Shown: positions 47,628-59,308 of the stretch, in pieces
Layout: the number at the start of each line of letters is the position of its first letter
How positions within the stretch are numbered: position 1 is the stretch's first letter
Source of the DNA: Chalara sp. BL73
Taxonomy: Eukaryota > Ascomycota > Leotiomycetes > Helotiales
Assembly (NCBI GenBank): GCA_918026815.1
Contig: CAKJVC010000202.1
Coordinates: forward strand, 310,001-374,000
Length of the DNA: 64,000 nt
Reading direction: 5' to 3'
Notes under the pieces: generated by a model
Told to the model about the DNA's origin: nothing
Databases searched by the model: none
The model's input: the letters and a program-made list of their open reading frames with translations, nothing else
Program-made: the position numbers and the translations under genes

Positions 47628-48691
47628 TCATAATACCCTTGAAAAGCCAGCCATCCTTTCATGGGCCCTATCCTTTATTAGCTGTAGTCCTCTTTCCCTC
47701 ATATTCTCACCACTCCGCATAAACAAAACAGGCAACTCACCGCCAACCTGCTCATAGGTAAACGCAGCTTCCTCATCCGCGATTATCCTCTTCTCATGTC
47801 CACTGCCCGCACTCGCAGCATCAACTAGCAGCTGTGCATGGCACGTCTTATCCAGGCTCATGAACCAGAACGCCGCCTCATCGACACTCTGCCCTACCGT
47901 CAAAAGTCCATGGTTCTGCAAGATACACGCTTTCCCACTTCCCAAAACCTTGGCGATACGGATCCCTTCCTCGCGGTCCAGCACGATCCCGCCGAAATGG
48001 TCGTACACGGAGTGGGACTTGTAGAAGCGCAGCGCGTCTTGCGTTATCATGTCCAGCTCGCGGCCGAAGACGGAGAATGCTTTGCCGTACACGCTATGGG
48101 CATGGCATGCTGCGTGCACGTCGGGCCGGGCTTTGTGGACTAGTAGGGGTGAGGTCAAATACCGTAATTTTATTAGGTTTATCTGAAAAACTTACTTTCC
48201 GAATGGATTGCGAAGGCAGCGGCATTGATGGGCTCATCTCCTTCTACTACGTCACCGGCCTCGTTCACGAGGATGAGATCGGAGACGCAGATTTGGGAGA
48301 AGTGCTGGCTAAGCGGGTTGAGCCAGAAGTGATCTGTGAGGATCGGGTCTGTGATTCTTAGCTATGATCGATATACAGCATACTGAAAGGATCGAGTGGG
48401 AGGAGGTATACCTCGAACTGAGATATGTCCGGCAACACCCTCATCAAACCCCCGCTCTGCAAATCTAAAAATCTACTCAGAATGCTCGCCGCGTCACACC
48501 CGTATAGGTTGGCCTTACACGCGAAATGCAGCAGCAAGATGCTGTTTGCGGTATAGCCTCTCTTCCTCCAGTGTCTCAAACACAGGATATGAACGAATTT
48601 TGAGTTTCTTCCCAGAAACCGTCTTTCCCAAAGCGCCGAGTTTCTGGTTGCTCTCTATCTCGCCTACGAGTGTGGTTGCTGAGGGAGCCAT
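47628..48691 (-). CDS. class II aldolase/adducin-domain protein
   Basis: Four exons, 48691-48519, 48464-48412, 48348-48196 and 48139-47628, give 296 residues. The first donor sits after CGC GT (GTAAGG); the second exon is only 53 nt. The fold's signatures are present: [55 protein letters not shown], the zinc-ligand pair in DVHAACHAHSVYG and a third His in CILQNHGLLTVG. Catalytic members (fuculose/ribulose-phosphate aldolases and epimerases) use these His residues plus an acidic residue. Fungal members of this length are usually uncharacterised cytosolic proteins, so the substrate is unknown. Metal ligands look intact. Confidence 0.88.
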
Positions 48692-49511
48692 GATTGAAGT
48701 AATACGGCTGAGGTCGGGAAGCTTAAGGGCCGAGAGACCTGTATTCTTGAATAAGAGAGCCTAGATAGAGCATAATAGATGTGGCAAAGATGAGAAACGA
48801 TGTTAGTAGATAGTGGAGACCCCGCATCCGAGGATCCAATCCCGGGTTGCCCCCTCTCCACTCTTGAGACTTGCGTTTGGCTGGAGAGCAATGTATGTAA
48901 AGTAGCAGGCTATCTTATAAGACGCCGTTCAAACATATGGGGAAGTTCTTAGGATATTCGTTTGGTCGAGTGCTAACATGATATGACTTCCTTTTGAAGA
49001 CCTACTTCTCGAGCTGATTGTGTTATACTAGTATGATCTCACGGGCGGAGACAATAGTCTAAGAATGTAATTCATATAAAGAAACTTAGTGATATATCCT
49101 GTTTCTTTATCTATGTATATAGCGTATCCCCTCGATGTCCCACTGGGTTAGTCAAATAAGTGTTGATGAGCTCTCCGCACCACCATCCATAATAGAGAAT
49201 CGCCTAGGGTTCATATACTAAAGCCTTAGTCCTTAGAAGAACTAGGCTGAAGAGGCTGGAGAGACTCGTAGCCATCTCCATGAACTTGACACCAAACATG
49301 GGCTGGTCTGAGAAGGCTTAAGTGCTGTGGCTAGCTCGAAATCCGAGTACGATTCCCCGATTATTGAGATAAAAGATACTTCTTTTTACCAAACCTTGCT
49401 TCTTCTTTCCTAAAATCCTTCTCAGCAACCAGAAATTCCCATGGATGGGACAAAGACGTGAGTGGAAGTTGTCCATCTCTGGAAACAATAGGTGTCCTAA
49501 TGGGTCGAAAT
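48692..49511. other. intergenic region
   Basis: Promoter of the aldolase-like gene and 3' flank of the small gene to the right. Nothing recognised. Confidence 0.55.
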
Positions 49512-50000
49512 CTACCGGTTGCCATTCTGTAACATGGAAGCATCCTTAAGCGTACTGGATTTGATATTTCTTGAGAGCCTCAATCCTCGACTCGGCGCAC
49601 GCATGCAGGCTTACGGGTGGTACTCTCTCATCTTCGTCATTGCACCTGGCCTGAGCAGAAGTGCAGGATCCTCTTGCTCTTCCATTAGTGGTAGATTCAT
49701 GTCCCGGATTTCCAGTCGAAGTTCCGGTGGTAGGGTCCTGAACCCACGGGAGATCGTTACTTGCTGAGCAACCTTTTCTTGGACGTCATCGTGGGGGATT
49801 TATGAGCGAGTAGCTACCGCAGTGGCTTCAAGATCTTTTTGGCTGATCGTGGCTGATCTCAGCTGCGAATTAGGTTCTGGATAAGCTACTGGTTCATGAG
49901 CTTTCTCCGTCTTCTCCACCTCCGAGGCCGCGGTCGTTGCAGACTTCTTGACCTTTGCGGCCTTGCTGTGTGGGTGAAGGGAGCCATATCTACCTGACAT
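49512..50000 (-). CDS. small hypothetical protein, spliced model of 124 residues
   Basis: The ATG at 50000 opens a 66-codon frame ending at 49800. The same frame continues cleanly after that stop with coding-looking sequence (TISRGFRTLPPELRLEI, then MNLPLMEEQEDPALLLRPGAM). A 54-nt intron (49817-49764, GTAGCT donor, GCTCAG acceptor) would remove the stop without shifting frame. A second intron (49614-49555, GTAAGC..ATCCAG) gives a short last exon ending at 49512. The exons are then 50000-49818, 49763-49615 and 49554-49512. The product has a basic Ser/Ala-rich N-terminus and an LPPELRLEI element reminiscent of F-box-like starts in fungi. Alternatives: an unspliced 66-aa protein, a stop-interrupted relic or stop read-through. 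Function unknown. Confidence 0.42.
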
Positions 50001-51575
50001 AATAGACGGGGTATAGAGGATGTCGATGGAAGGAACGAAAAACAAGGGCAAATAGTGGATGGGTTTTTGTTGTTCGATTATCGGCTGTATTAGCATTCTA
50101 CGTAGATGTGAAGTCCTATGTGGAGGTTGTCTAGCAAGCCCTGTAGCTGATGTGAAAGTGTGCTTTACGTGCTTTGTCGCAATCGTGTAGCTGGAAGCGT
50201 ACTGTATAAATTTCTTGCTAGAGTACAATTTAAATTGCGCCATGAATCTGCTTTCATATTGTGCGAGCCGAACAGCGCTGGAAATTGCTGCTTGCAATTG
50301 AACCTGAAATTGTACTTTTTGGAAACCAAGCTTAGTATATAACCATATATCTAACCAGGCAACTACATATGTTCCTTTCAGAACTAAGAGATTGAAATAC
50401 CGCAGTATTAAGAGTATACCAAGGTGTCTAAGATATTCCGTGATTGTGAAAAGTAAATTAAGCCAAGGTAATGTAAACTTTCTGGCAGAAGACAGATCTG
50501 GTCCAAGCATCTAGTTTGTGCAATCCTACTGCATAGCATGATTAGGATATATAACGATAGAAACTATCAAAAACACAATCAGAGCTAGGTGAATTAGACT
50601 TCACATTCGCAAATTGCTAAGGAAGTTGCAAAAATCTCAGTCTCAGTCTCAGTCGACTCTCAAACTCTAACGAGACCATCACGCTGTGCTCAGCTTGACA
50701 TCATAGCAGGAGCTACTCAGAGATAGCTATCAAAATTTTAACACTTGTGGTATAGCATACTTTGCTCAAACTCGGGTAAAATGAGAACTAAACTTTGCCA
50801 ATGCTGCCTTATTGGGCATCTGTGCAATTTGCTGAAGGTGAAAGATCACAAAACTGGGAGGACATTCCGTATAGACAGCTTATGCATTATCCCAAGATGC
50901 AAGAGCTGATGAACAGCACTTGCTGTCATTACCAATCAATCCAGGCGGAGCCTAATGAGGGTTGAGGCAATGTTGAGGTTTGTAGTTGTCGATGCTTTGC
51001 CAACAATCGATCGAAGCCCGAAACTCAAGGTCAAGGCCAAGATCAGGCGAAGTGCGTGCTCCACAAGCGCATGCCCACAGCCTTCTCAACGCACCATAGC
51101 ACCTCACTCAGAAACAGATATCACAGTACTTATTCCAAGCACGTGACCATATTATCTTCAAGTCAAAGTCGGAAATGCTCCTCACATTGCGTTATCTTCG
51201 ATCAACGTACGAGTGGGGTGACTCATGCCATGTGTGTTGGTCATCCCGATTTGCTTGGTATGGCATATTTCCGTTCGCTAGCATTCTCCGAGGACTTTAT
51301 CCGGAAAAAATTGTTACCTCCGAAGCATGGGATGCTTGGATTAGGAGTCAACCGATGATCAGATTGCCTGTTCAAATTTTCAACAGCAACCTAAACAGCT
51401 CGGAAGTTTGCGGATGAGGATTCGGAAAGCAGGTTGAAGCTCAAACGCGCACACCAGAATCAAGGAAAGAGTTACAGCAATCATTGTGTTATTTCATTGT
51501 TCCAGTCTAAGTACAGCATATCCGCTTCCCATCAGTTTTAGCACGCACTTTGGTCCCATATTTCCTAGATATTAT
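50001..51575. other. 1.6-kb intergenic region
   Basis: Between the small hypothetical gene's 5' end and the 3' end of 6PGDH. Open frames at 51056-51417 (+) lack motifs. It contains a short TCTCAG repeat. Confidence 0.55.
50635..50652. repeat. (TCTCAG)3 tandem repeat
   Basis: Three exact hexamers in non-coding DNA. Confidence 0.85.
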
Positions 51576-53425
51576 TTATGCCTGGTACGTAGAAGCGGAG
51601 ACATTTCCGCCACGTCCGGTCCAGTTTACGTGGATGTGGTCTCCAACCTTGTATTTGTCGTTTGCGTATTTAGGCTTGATGTTAAAGGTGTGGGCACCGA
51701 AGTAATCACGCTGGGCCTGGAGCAAGTTGGCTGGGAGGTCCTCGGTGCGGTAACCATCGAACCATGAGAGAGCAGTAGAGAAGGCAGGAGTTGGGATACC
51801 GAGAAGAGCGGCCTTGGCGACAACGTCACGCCAGCCAGGTTGAGCCTTGTGGATTGCCTTATTGAAGAAGTCGTTGAAGAGCAGGTTCTGAAGGTTGTCA
51901 TCGGCGCGGTATGCGGCGGTGATATCCTTGAGGAAGACGGATCGGATGATACAGCCTCCACGCCACATGAGGGCAATAGACGGCTTGTTGAGCTTCCACT
52001 TGTACTCCCTGGCCGCCTATTTCTATATTAGCATTGTTTTGTTGTTAGAATATGAATCAACGTACCTCTTGCATCAGCATGAAACCTTGAGCATATGAGA
52101 TAATCTTAGATGCATACAAAGCCTGTTCGAGATCTTCAAGGAATTGCTCCTTGTTACCCTCGAACGTGTTTGAACGACCAACAAATTGGAGCTTCTTTGA
52201 GGCGGTGGTACGCTCATCCTTGATGGATGACAAACACCGGGAGAGAACGGCTTCAGCAATCAGGGTGACTGGCATGCCCAGATCAAGGGCGTTGATAGCA
52301 GTCCACTTTCCGGTACCCTTTTGTCCGGCAGCATCCAGGATCTTCTCGACAAGAGGAGTTCCGTCATCGTCATTGAAGTACATAATATCTCGGGTGATTT
52401 CGATAAGGAAAGAGTCCAAAACACCCTTGTTCCACTTTGCGAAAACATCTCCAATCTCCTTGTTCTTCAGGCCAAGACCACGCTTCATGATATCGTAGGC
52501 CTATTTTTGTTAGTCTGTACCTTAACTAAGGTTATACGGATCGCATACTTCACAAATCAGTTGCATGTCACCATATTCAATACCATTGTGCACCATCTTA
52601 ACGTAGTGGCCAGCACCCTCATCACCGACCCACTCGCAGCATGCCTCGCCATCACTTTTGGCAGCAATGCTTTGGAAAACGTCCTTGATATATGGCCATG
52701 CCTCCTCGTTTCCACCAGGCATGATGGAAGGACCATATCTGGCACCCTCCTCACCACCGGACACACCGCTACCAACGAATCGAATTCCCTTTGCAGCCAA
52801 GTACTTTGTTCGCCTGTTGGTGTCCGGGAAGTGGGAGTTACCACCGTCAATAACGATATCGCCCTTTTCAAGGTATGGTAGGAGGGTCTCGATGAAGTCG
52901 TCAACTGGCTTTCCGGCCATAACAAGCAGCATCATGCGGCGAGGCTTCTTGAGCTTCTCAACGAATTCCTTGATGGAGTGTGCACCGACAATGGACTTGC
53001 CTTTGGCCTCGTTTGCAAGGAAGTGATCAACCTTGGAGACTGTGCGGTTGAAGGCCACGACAGTGAAGCCGTGATCTGCAGCATTGAGAATAATGTTTTG
53101 GCCCATAACGGCCAGGCCAATAAGGCCGAAGTCACCACTGGGAGCATTGTCAGTATTTTGAGATTTCTTGTTGATGTCCGACAATCCGCTTGGTGGCCCT
53201 CCGATATTGATGCCGGCAAGGCGCACACTGGTTGGCAGAGAAAAAATTGGTTAGGAGATATTCTGATGGAAGAAATTGTGAGCAACCTCTAACAGCAGAC
53301 TTCCACTGCGAGAAAGCCTTGAATTGTGAATCGGATCTCGATTTTGAGGATTGAAATTCAAGAGGGTTGTCAAGGATGGAGGGGTAAGAATATCGGGAAT
53401 AAGGTACTCACACTGCACCAGACAT
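51576..53425 (-). CDS. GND1: 6-phosphogluconate dehydrogenase, decarboxylating
   Basis: Four exons, 53425-53412 (14 nt, ATG TCT GGT GCA GT), 53227-52549, 52500-52066 and 52016-51576, give 522 residues. It oxidises and decarboxylates 6-phosphogluconate to ribulose 5-phosphate, producing NADPH in the pentose phosphate pathway. The NADP-binding signature is GLIGLAVMGQN, followed by AFNRTVSK. Substrate and catalytic blocks are intact: GSGVSGGEEGARYGPSIMPGG and the KMVHNGIEYGDMQ segment with the catalytic Lys and Glu. The C-terminal domain shows GTGKWTAINAL and AQRDYFGAHTF, ending in the usual NWTGRGG tail. The protein is about 30 residues longer than usual at the N-terminus (RLAGINIGGPPSG ...), a region absent from bacterial and yeast enzymes. 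The 14-nt first exon is supported by a GTGAGT donor and frame restoration. Confidence 0.95.
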
Positions 53426-54316
53426 GTTGAGCTGATAAAAGGTCTGTAATGATTTGTTAGAAGATGCGTTTGTTTTATGAAAGACTAGCTTACTGGTATG
53501 GATTGATTGATGAGATGAAGGTGAGAGTTTGTAGTGTATGAAAAGAAGAGAAGTTCTCCAGAGGTTGTGACGCTTTAGTCCGTCGGAGGGGCTGTTGCAG
53601 CTACTCAAACTTAATCAAAACAGGCTAGTGCGTCAACCAGTAGGAGCAGGAAAAACATTTCTCTTAATACCTCATCGGGCGTTTACTTTAGTAGCAGAGA
53701 AAAAACTTGATAGATTGGCTTATCTAATGTCTGACCGGAACTACTTCCATTAAGTCCGGAGCTCTTAATTGTGTTGCTTTTGGCGTATCTTTCAAAGTCC
53801 TGGGTATACCAGTACCCCTCCATCTGGGTGCATCGAAGGCACCCAAGTCGGTATTTTGTATCCAAAGCCAAGGTAAGCTATATTATACCTGGCCTCATTT
53901 GATAATTTTACAGGTAGCCTGAAAGTGCTAGTATTCACTAGATGTATAATCATATGCTTGTTGATTATTCAGAAGTTGAGTCTAGCTCCGTCTTGCTGAA
54001 TGGCATCCCCCACTTCAGACAACGAGGTCATCCCGCACTAATTTTCAGAAGTCACCCCACTATCGAAGCCTAACTTTTAAGGCATTAAATAACCATAAAG
54101 CCACTTGTGGCTAAGCTCTTGTCGTCTAATTGTGGAGCCAGGCTTGTAAACTCTTCCTGCGTTCAGAGCCTCATTGTACCTCCAATCCAATTTGCCACGA
54201 CATCGAACCTGCACACTCGGAATTGAGACAGCAATCGTGCTTCACATATCAGAGCGAAAGCTTAGAGGCACAAGAGGTACGTCTAACAATCATCAAGAAA
54301 GGAATAGCAATTCATC
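53426..54316. other. divergent promoter region
   Basis: Shared by 6PGDH (minus) and the RBM42-like gene (plus). A short minus frame at 53683-53871 has no motif. Nothing recognised. Confidence 0.6.
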
Positions 54317-55384
54317 ATGTCCTATCCTCCGCCTCCAGGTCTCCAAAAGTCCACACCATCACCACACCCTTCTCTCCCAGCCCGACCACCACCATCATCG
54401 CTCCCCAACAACTTCAAGAACACGCATTCAAATGGCGGCAATGCAGGACGCGGCGGTTCGTATGGCGGTTTCGGCGGTTTCGCGCCCAGACAAGTAGCAC
54501 CACCACAACCATCATATAACTCGTACCAACAATCTGGTCCGTATCAACCAGCAACATATAGCGGCTACCAGCCTCAGCCTCAGCAAGCAGACTTAGCCTA
54601 CGGTGCGGCGCCTCAGATTCGTAATCCATTCGCTCCGCCATCCCAAGGCGGCAACCGCGCATATGAAGAAGATCCAGAGATGGCAGCCCAAATCGCGCAA
54701 TGGCAGTCAGCGTACGCAGGCAAAGAGAGTTCCAGCTCATCAGGAGGCTACACAGGAGCAGTGCGTAGATATCCTGCAGGGGAAAGTTTCGGCGCCGCCA
54801 CGAGTGCAAACGCAGCACCTCTAGGAGGAGGACGGGAGCCAGCAATGACTTCTACTGCCATCACATCTGCGGCGCACAACGATACAGGCGTAGCAGCTAT
54901 CGTTTCAGACGCGAAGACCAATCAGAAGACTGTCATTCGCACGGGGGGTGGAACACAGTGGACAGACTCCACGCTCCTTGAATGGGATCCTGCACACTTC
55001 CGCCTCTTTGTTGGTAATCTTGCAGGTGAAGTTACCGATGAGACGCTCTTCAAAGCATTCTCACGCTGGCCCAGTTTGATAAAGGCACGTGTAATTCGGG
55101 ACAAGCGCACTACTAAGAGTAAGGCGTATGGGTTTGTGAGTTTTAGCGATGGAGACGATTATTTCCAGGCAGCAAGAGACATGCAAGGGAAATACATCGG
55201 CAGTCACCCTGTCCTAATCAGACGCAGCACAACGGAGATTAAAGCCGTAACGCCGAAGGACAACCGACATGGCAAGAACAAGAACAAGAATAAGGGCAAA
55301 GGCAGGGATGATAAGGATAGGACCGGTGCTGGAATCCAGAAGCCGGGAAGCAAGACTAAAGGCGGATTGAAGATCCTGGGTTGA
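54317..55384 (+). CDS. RBM42-like RRM RNA-binding protein
   Basis: A single exon of 355 residues. The first ~220 residues are low complexity (Pro/Ser then Gly/Tyr/Gln-rich, with YGGFGG-type repeats) and hold the family's short linking stretch TVIRTGGGTQW ... LLEWDP. One RRM lies at about residues 229-308, with RNP2 LFVGNL and RNP1 KAYGFVSF. It contains the RBM42 hallmarks FSRWPSLIKARVIRDKRTTKSK and GKYIGSHPVLIRRS. The C-terminus is Lys/Asn-rich (GKNKNKNKGKG), likely a nuclear signal. RBM42 relatives take part in splicing; that is the inferred role. Upstream in-frame Met codons were not found. Confidence 0.88.
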   Translation: MSYPPPPGLQKSTPSPHPSLPARPPPSSLPNNFKNTHSNGGNAGRGGSYGGFGGFAPRQVAPPQPSYNSYQQSGPYQPATYSGYQPQPQQADLAYGAAPQIRNPFAPPSQGGNRAYEEDPEMAAQIAQWQSAYAGKESSSSSGGYTGAVRRYPAGESFGAATSANAAPLGGGREPAMTSTAITSAAHNDTGVAAIVSDAKTNQKTVIRTGGGTQWTDSTLLEWDPAHFRLFVGNLAGEVTDETLFKAFSRWPSLIKARVIRDKRTTKSKAYGFVSFSDGDDYFQAARDMQGKYIGSHPVLIRRSTTEIKAVTPKDNRHGKNKNKNKGKGRDDKDRTGAGIQKPGSKTKGGLKILG

Positions 55385-55897
55385 TTCTACGTTAAGAATA
55401 TTGGTGATCACAGCATGGCGTTGAGGCGAAGGGATATACTATGGTTTCGCATTCGTGACTGTAAGAAGATATGCATGCATATTAGAAGAAAGTGCAGATC
55501 GTAATCTGGGAATGAAGAATAGAAATAGTGCATAATTTCCCGAGCCAATAAAATATTCAAGCATCACCTCAGTCTTCTATATTCTGCATTTTTTTAATGT
55601 TTTATTTATCGAAGCGTGCCTTGCGACTTATGATTTTTCGCCTAAAATGGGAATAGGAAGGGGTTCAAAGCGAGGTTTGCAATGTTTCTTTCTTTAGGCC
55701 AACTTCTTTCCTGGGAGAGCCATCAGGTTTAGTGACAAGTGGAGCAGAAATCTAAATCCTATATATCGGTAATCTCATCGTCTCATATAATTCATTCACG
55801 GGTTAATATTTTATTTTTCTTTACCTGACTCCGCAATACCCGATATCAGAAGAGACAAAACAATAATCCGGTACTGATGCACAATATGTCAGCAAGG
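55385..55897. other. convergent 3' intergenic region
   Basis: Between the RBM42-like and GH15 genes. AATAAA occurs near 55548. Nothing else recognised. Confidence 0.6.
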
Positions 55898-58103
55898 TTA
55901 GTGAACCACAGATCCTTGCTTTCCGCTGGTAGCCCGATCCAGATTAAATGCAGCGGATATCAAGGCCAGGTGACTGAAGGCCTGAGGAGTATTTCCCAAC
56001 TGTTCTCCAGACCTGGCGATCTCTTCGCTGAACATTCCCAGGTGATTACCAAAACTCAACATGTTCTCGAAGATGTTCACGGCGCGCGTGAGGTATTTTG
56101 GCTCGCTGAACCGTGTTAGTTATTGCTTGACTATGGCAAGGTGTTTGGGGACTTACTAGACACCAGCTCGCGTCAGAGCTTCAACGAGCCAAAATGTACA
56201 CATCGAGAAGGCCCCTTCGCGACCACCAACCCCATCATGCGATTGGTTTGTATCATATCTATACACAAGGCCTGTAGATGTGAGACCTCCCTTCTCTGGC
56301 GTAAGCAGGATGCGGTCGATGGTCCTCAAGAACCTGGGATCGTTTGGAGAAATGAAAAACACTAAAGGCGCGATCAGGATGCTGGAATCGAGCAAATCGC
56401 CACTTTCATAGCTTTGAACGAAAGCATTAAGACTGTTACTGTAGCCCTTCTCCATGATCTGTTCGTATATCTCGTCCCGAGTCTCAAGCCATTTATTGCG
56501 GTTTGGACAAGGAAGGCAGCGCTTCTCGGCGAGGCGAAGACCACGGTCGAATGCTACCCAGAGCATAACTTTGGAGTATACGAAGTTTTGCTTCTTGTTG
56601 CGTACCTCCCAGATGGACATGTCGGGGTCTTTCCAAATGGTTATGACATAATCTAGGATTTCACGTACTGCGACCCATTGCTCCCATGTGACGGGCTTGC
56701 CATACTTGTTATAGAGATAAATGGCATCCATAAGCTCTCCATAGATGTCAAACTGTTGATGGAAAGCTGCTCCATTTCCAATCCTCACCGGTCTACTTTC
56801 GCGATAGCCCTCAAGATGGTTAAGTTCTATTTCGGGAATATCTGTCTCGCCTCTAATTGTGAACATGATAGGTAGTGCCCCTTCGGGAGAACGCGATAGT
56901 CGGAATCGTTCACTGATGAATGCCATATATGCATCAGCCTCCTCAGTGAAGCCCATCCTTAGAAGAATGTAAATGGTGAAGCTTGAATCACGAACCCAGC
57001 AGAAGCGATAGTCCCAGTTGCGAACTCCACCAATATCTTCTGGCACAGAGAAAGTAGGCGCTGCGATAACCGCACCAGTTGGCTCATAGGTTAAGAGTTT
57101 TAAGATCATCAAGCTTCGATGAACACTCTCGCGCCATCGACCCTTGTATGAGCTCTTAGAAATCCAATTGAACCAAAAACTCTGTGTGTTATGCTGCTGA
57201 GTATCGAGGATATCTGTAGTGACATCTTTTGTGACATGCTCCGGAATATCGTCACGCAATACAAAAGAAACCTGTTGCCCTTCCTCCAGATGAATGTGAG
57301 CGACGATACCTTCCCCAGCCATGCCGTCTTTCTTTGCTCTTTTAAAGTTAACAACGGGACAAGTTCTGGCATCTTCTTCGCCGTGATCGATGGTAACATC
57401 TAGCTGAAGGGAGATTCCTTGGCTATAGAATGTCACAGTCTTACTGTCCTTCAGACCCGGTGGATGGTTGGGAAGAAGGATTTTGAGATCATGCTCAGCA
57501 CGGCCATAATCGAACGCAGGGAAGAGTTCAACATCTACAACTGAAGTTAGATATATCTCTTATCGATACATTCTTGGACCGAATACCTAGGTCGACATTT
57601 CCTCGGATGCATTCTACTCGCCGAACCAACCACTTCTTCAACTCATCTTGTACAGCAAAGGCCTCACGGAATGCCATCCCATTTTTGGGTTTTGGTACCA
57701 CATAGCTGCTTTTGGGTCGTGGGAAGAAATCAACAACGGTTGCAACGCCGTCCTCATGAATATAACTTGTGGAAAGAATATTTGTTGAAGGAAGGTATTG
57801 TTGTTTTGTGGTAAATGTTACATTCAATGGAGGCGATATGCTGAAATATCCGCCCTTACCCTTATCTAGTAATCTACAGAAGACAGAAGGAGAGTCGAAG
57901 TCTGGCCTGCGAGAGATGTTAGAAGATGATGAGTATCGGAGCGAGGTCGAGGCTCACCAGCACATGAAATCTATGGAACCATCGATTCCCACCAACGCAC
58001 ACGTCCGCATGTTACCAATTAGTCCATAGTTTTCTATTGGGAGGTAACCGTTGGAATTCCTCCTTGAAACATGCTGCTGAGCAGCAGGTGCGGCTGCTGC
58101 CAT
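55898..58103 (-). CDS. glycoside hydrolase family 15 protein (bacterial-type glucoamylase/trehalase-like)
   Basis: Four exons, 58103-57958, 57906-57587, 57534-56157 and 56105-55898, give 683 residues. No signal peptide is visible, so it is probably cytosolic. The N-terminal domain of GH15-like proteins is recognisable: [42 protein letters not shown] and GGYFSISP. The (alpha/alpha)6 barrel includes [38 protein letters not shown] and [14 protein letters not shown]. The C-terminal [12 protein letters not shown] segment (Glu642/Glu643) is the likely catalytic-base region, followed by [17 protein letters not shown]. This subgroup differs from secreted starch-degrading glucoamylases, and bacterial relatives include trehalases. 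Substrate not assignable. The last two residue blocks are found only after splicing the final intron. Confidence 0.9.
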
Positions 58104-59308
58104 GATTGTGTGGGCTGTATAGGAAGCTGAACTCGCCGGGTGCCTGGAATGAACAGGAATTGATAGTCAAGAGAGGCCCGGCCCCGCAGAAGAAATGTGA
58201 ATCAATATACGCCTTTGTGTAACTAAATTAGGGCAGCTTGCGGTGTGGAAGTCGGACTCGGGTTTCATCTATCACCTCGTATTGTAGAGGGGGGTAGCTG
58301 CACAGTGCTTAGTAGCTAGCCTTGCCTTTCCCCAGATTTCGGATGGTTATGACGCAGCTAAACTTACACGGGGCTAGCCTTGCGAGTTATTGTCATCTCC
58401 TGCTTCGATGGCCAATCTTATGAAATTGAAGGGAAAAAATAATAAAAATTGACTCTGGGGTTTGGAAGCTGAGGGGATAAATGGATATGATTAAATTTAG
58501 GGTGAACCTTTGATGCGCCAATGCCAGTTCGAGGGGGCGAAATTGAATATTTGTGTGTCACTCATGTGATGCATGACTTGTGATCAATAAAAATGCTTTC
58601 TCGGGACGTACAGGTTGTCCACAGAAATTGTGGCTTCAAAGATGACAATAGATCATTCAAAACAATTGGTGCGATCAGGGGGATTATGATTACAATCTCT
58701 GCTTAGAAAGTAGGTGCTCAGTGGGGGGCCCCTTATTGATGTTTGATGTTGACTGTAGAACTTGTGGACTCTGTAACATCATACTTCTACGGCAGCAGAT
58801 AAGCTTTGCTGTAACTTTCAGGGTGGGTGCCGAACTGGTGGGCTGCAGGTTGTTTGATTCCCTTCACGTGCAACTTGGCACTTCTATCTGGTGGTGTTTT
58901 GTTGATCCCTTGATGTACTGTATTTTGGGGAGACAAGAGGACTGTCGAGGGGTCTATCTGTTGTGGCTAAGTTCATTTGAAGGATGCTGCTGACTGGCTG
59001 CCGCAACCTGGTTAATCCAGCTCGAAGCCACTTCTCATCATATCTTCCTCGTTCGTTCTCCTTTGACAACACATCACCATCACCATCAGAGACATAAGAA
59101 GAAGAAAAACCTGGAAATGGATGATGAAGTCATATATAGCACCCTCAGAATGATATGAAGGCTCATCTCCGTGCTTTCCACCCATGCCAAGAACCTCTTC
59201 CGGCTCCAGTTTTATCAGTTGCCGCAGCCAGTCACTTCGAGACAAAGTCCCAGTGCCTGACCCTGGTGATCAGACTTAGTCTGTGGACACTGCTTGTACA
59301 TTGGAAAC
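58104..59308. other. divergent intergenic region
   Basis: 1.2 kb shared as promoter by the GH15 gene (minus) and the transporter gene (plus). Short frames only; nothing recognised. Confidence 0.6.

Noticed and set aside
51175..51417. 80-codon plus-strand frame rich in Trp
   Set aside because: Looks coherent but has no start context, family motif or exon partners.
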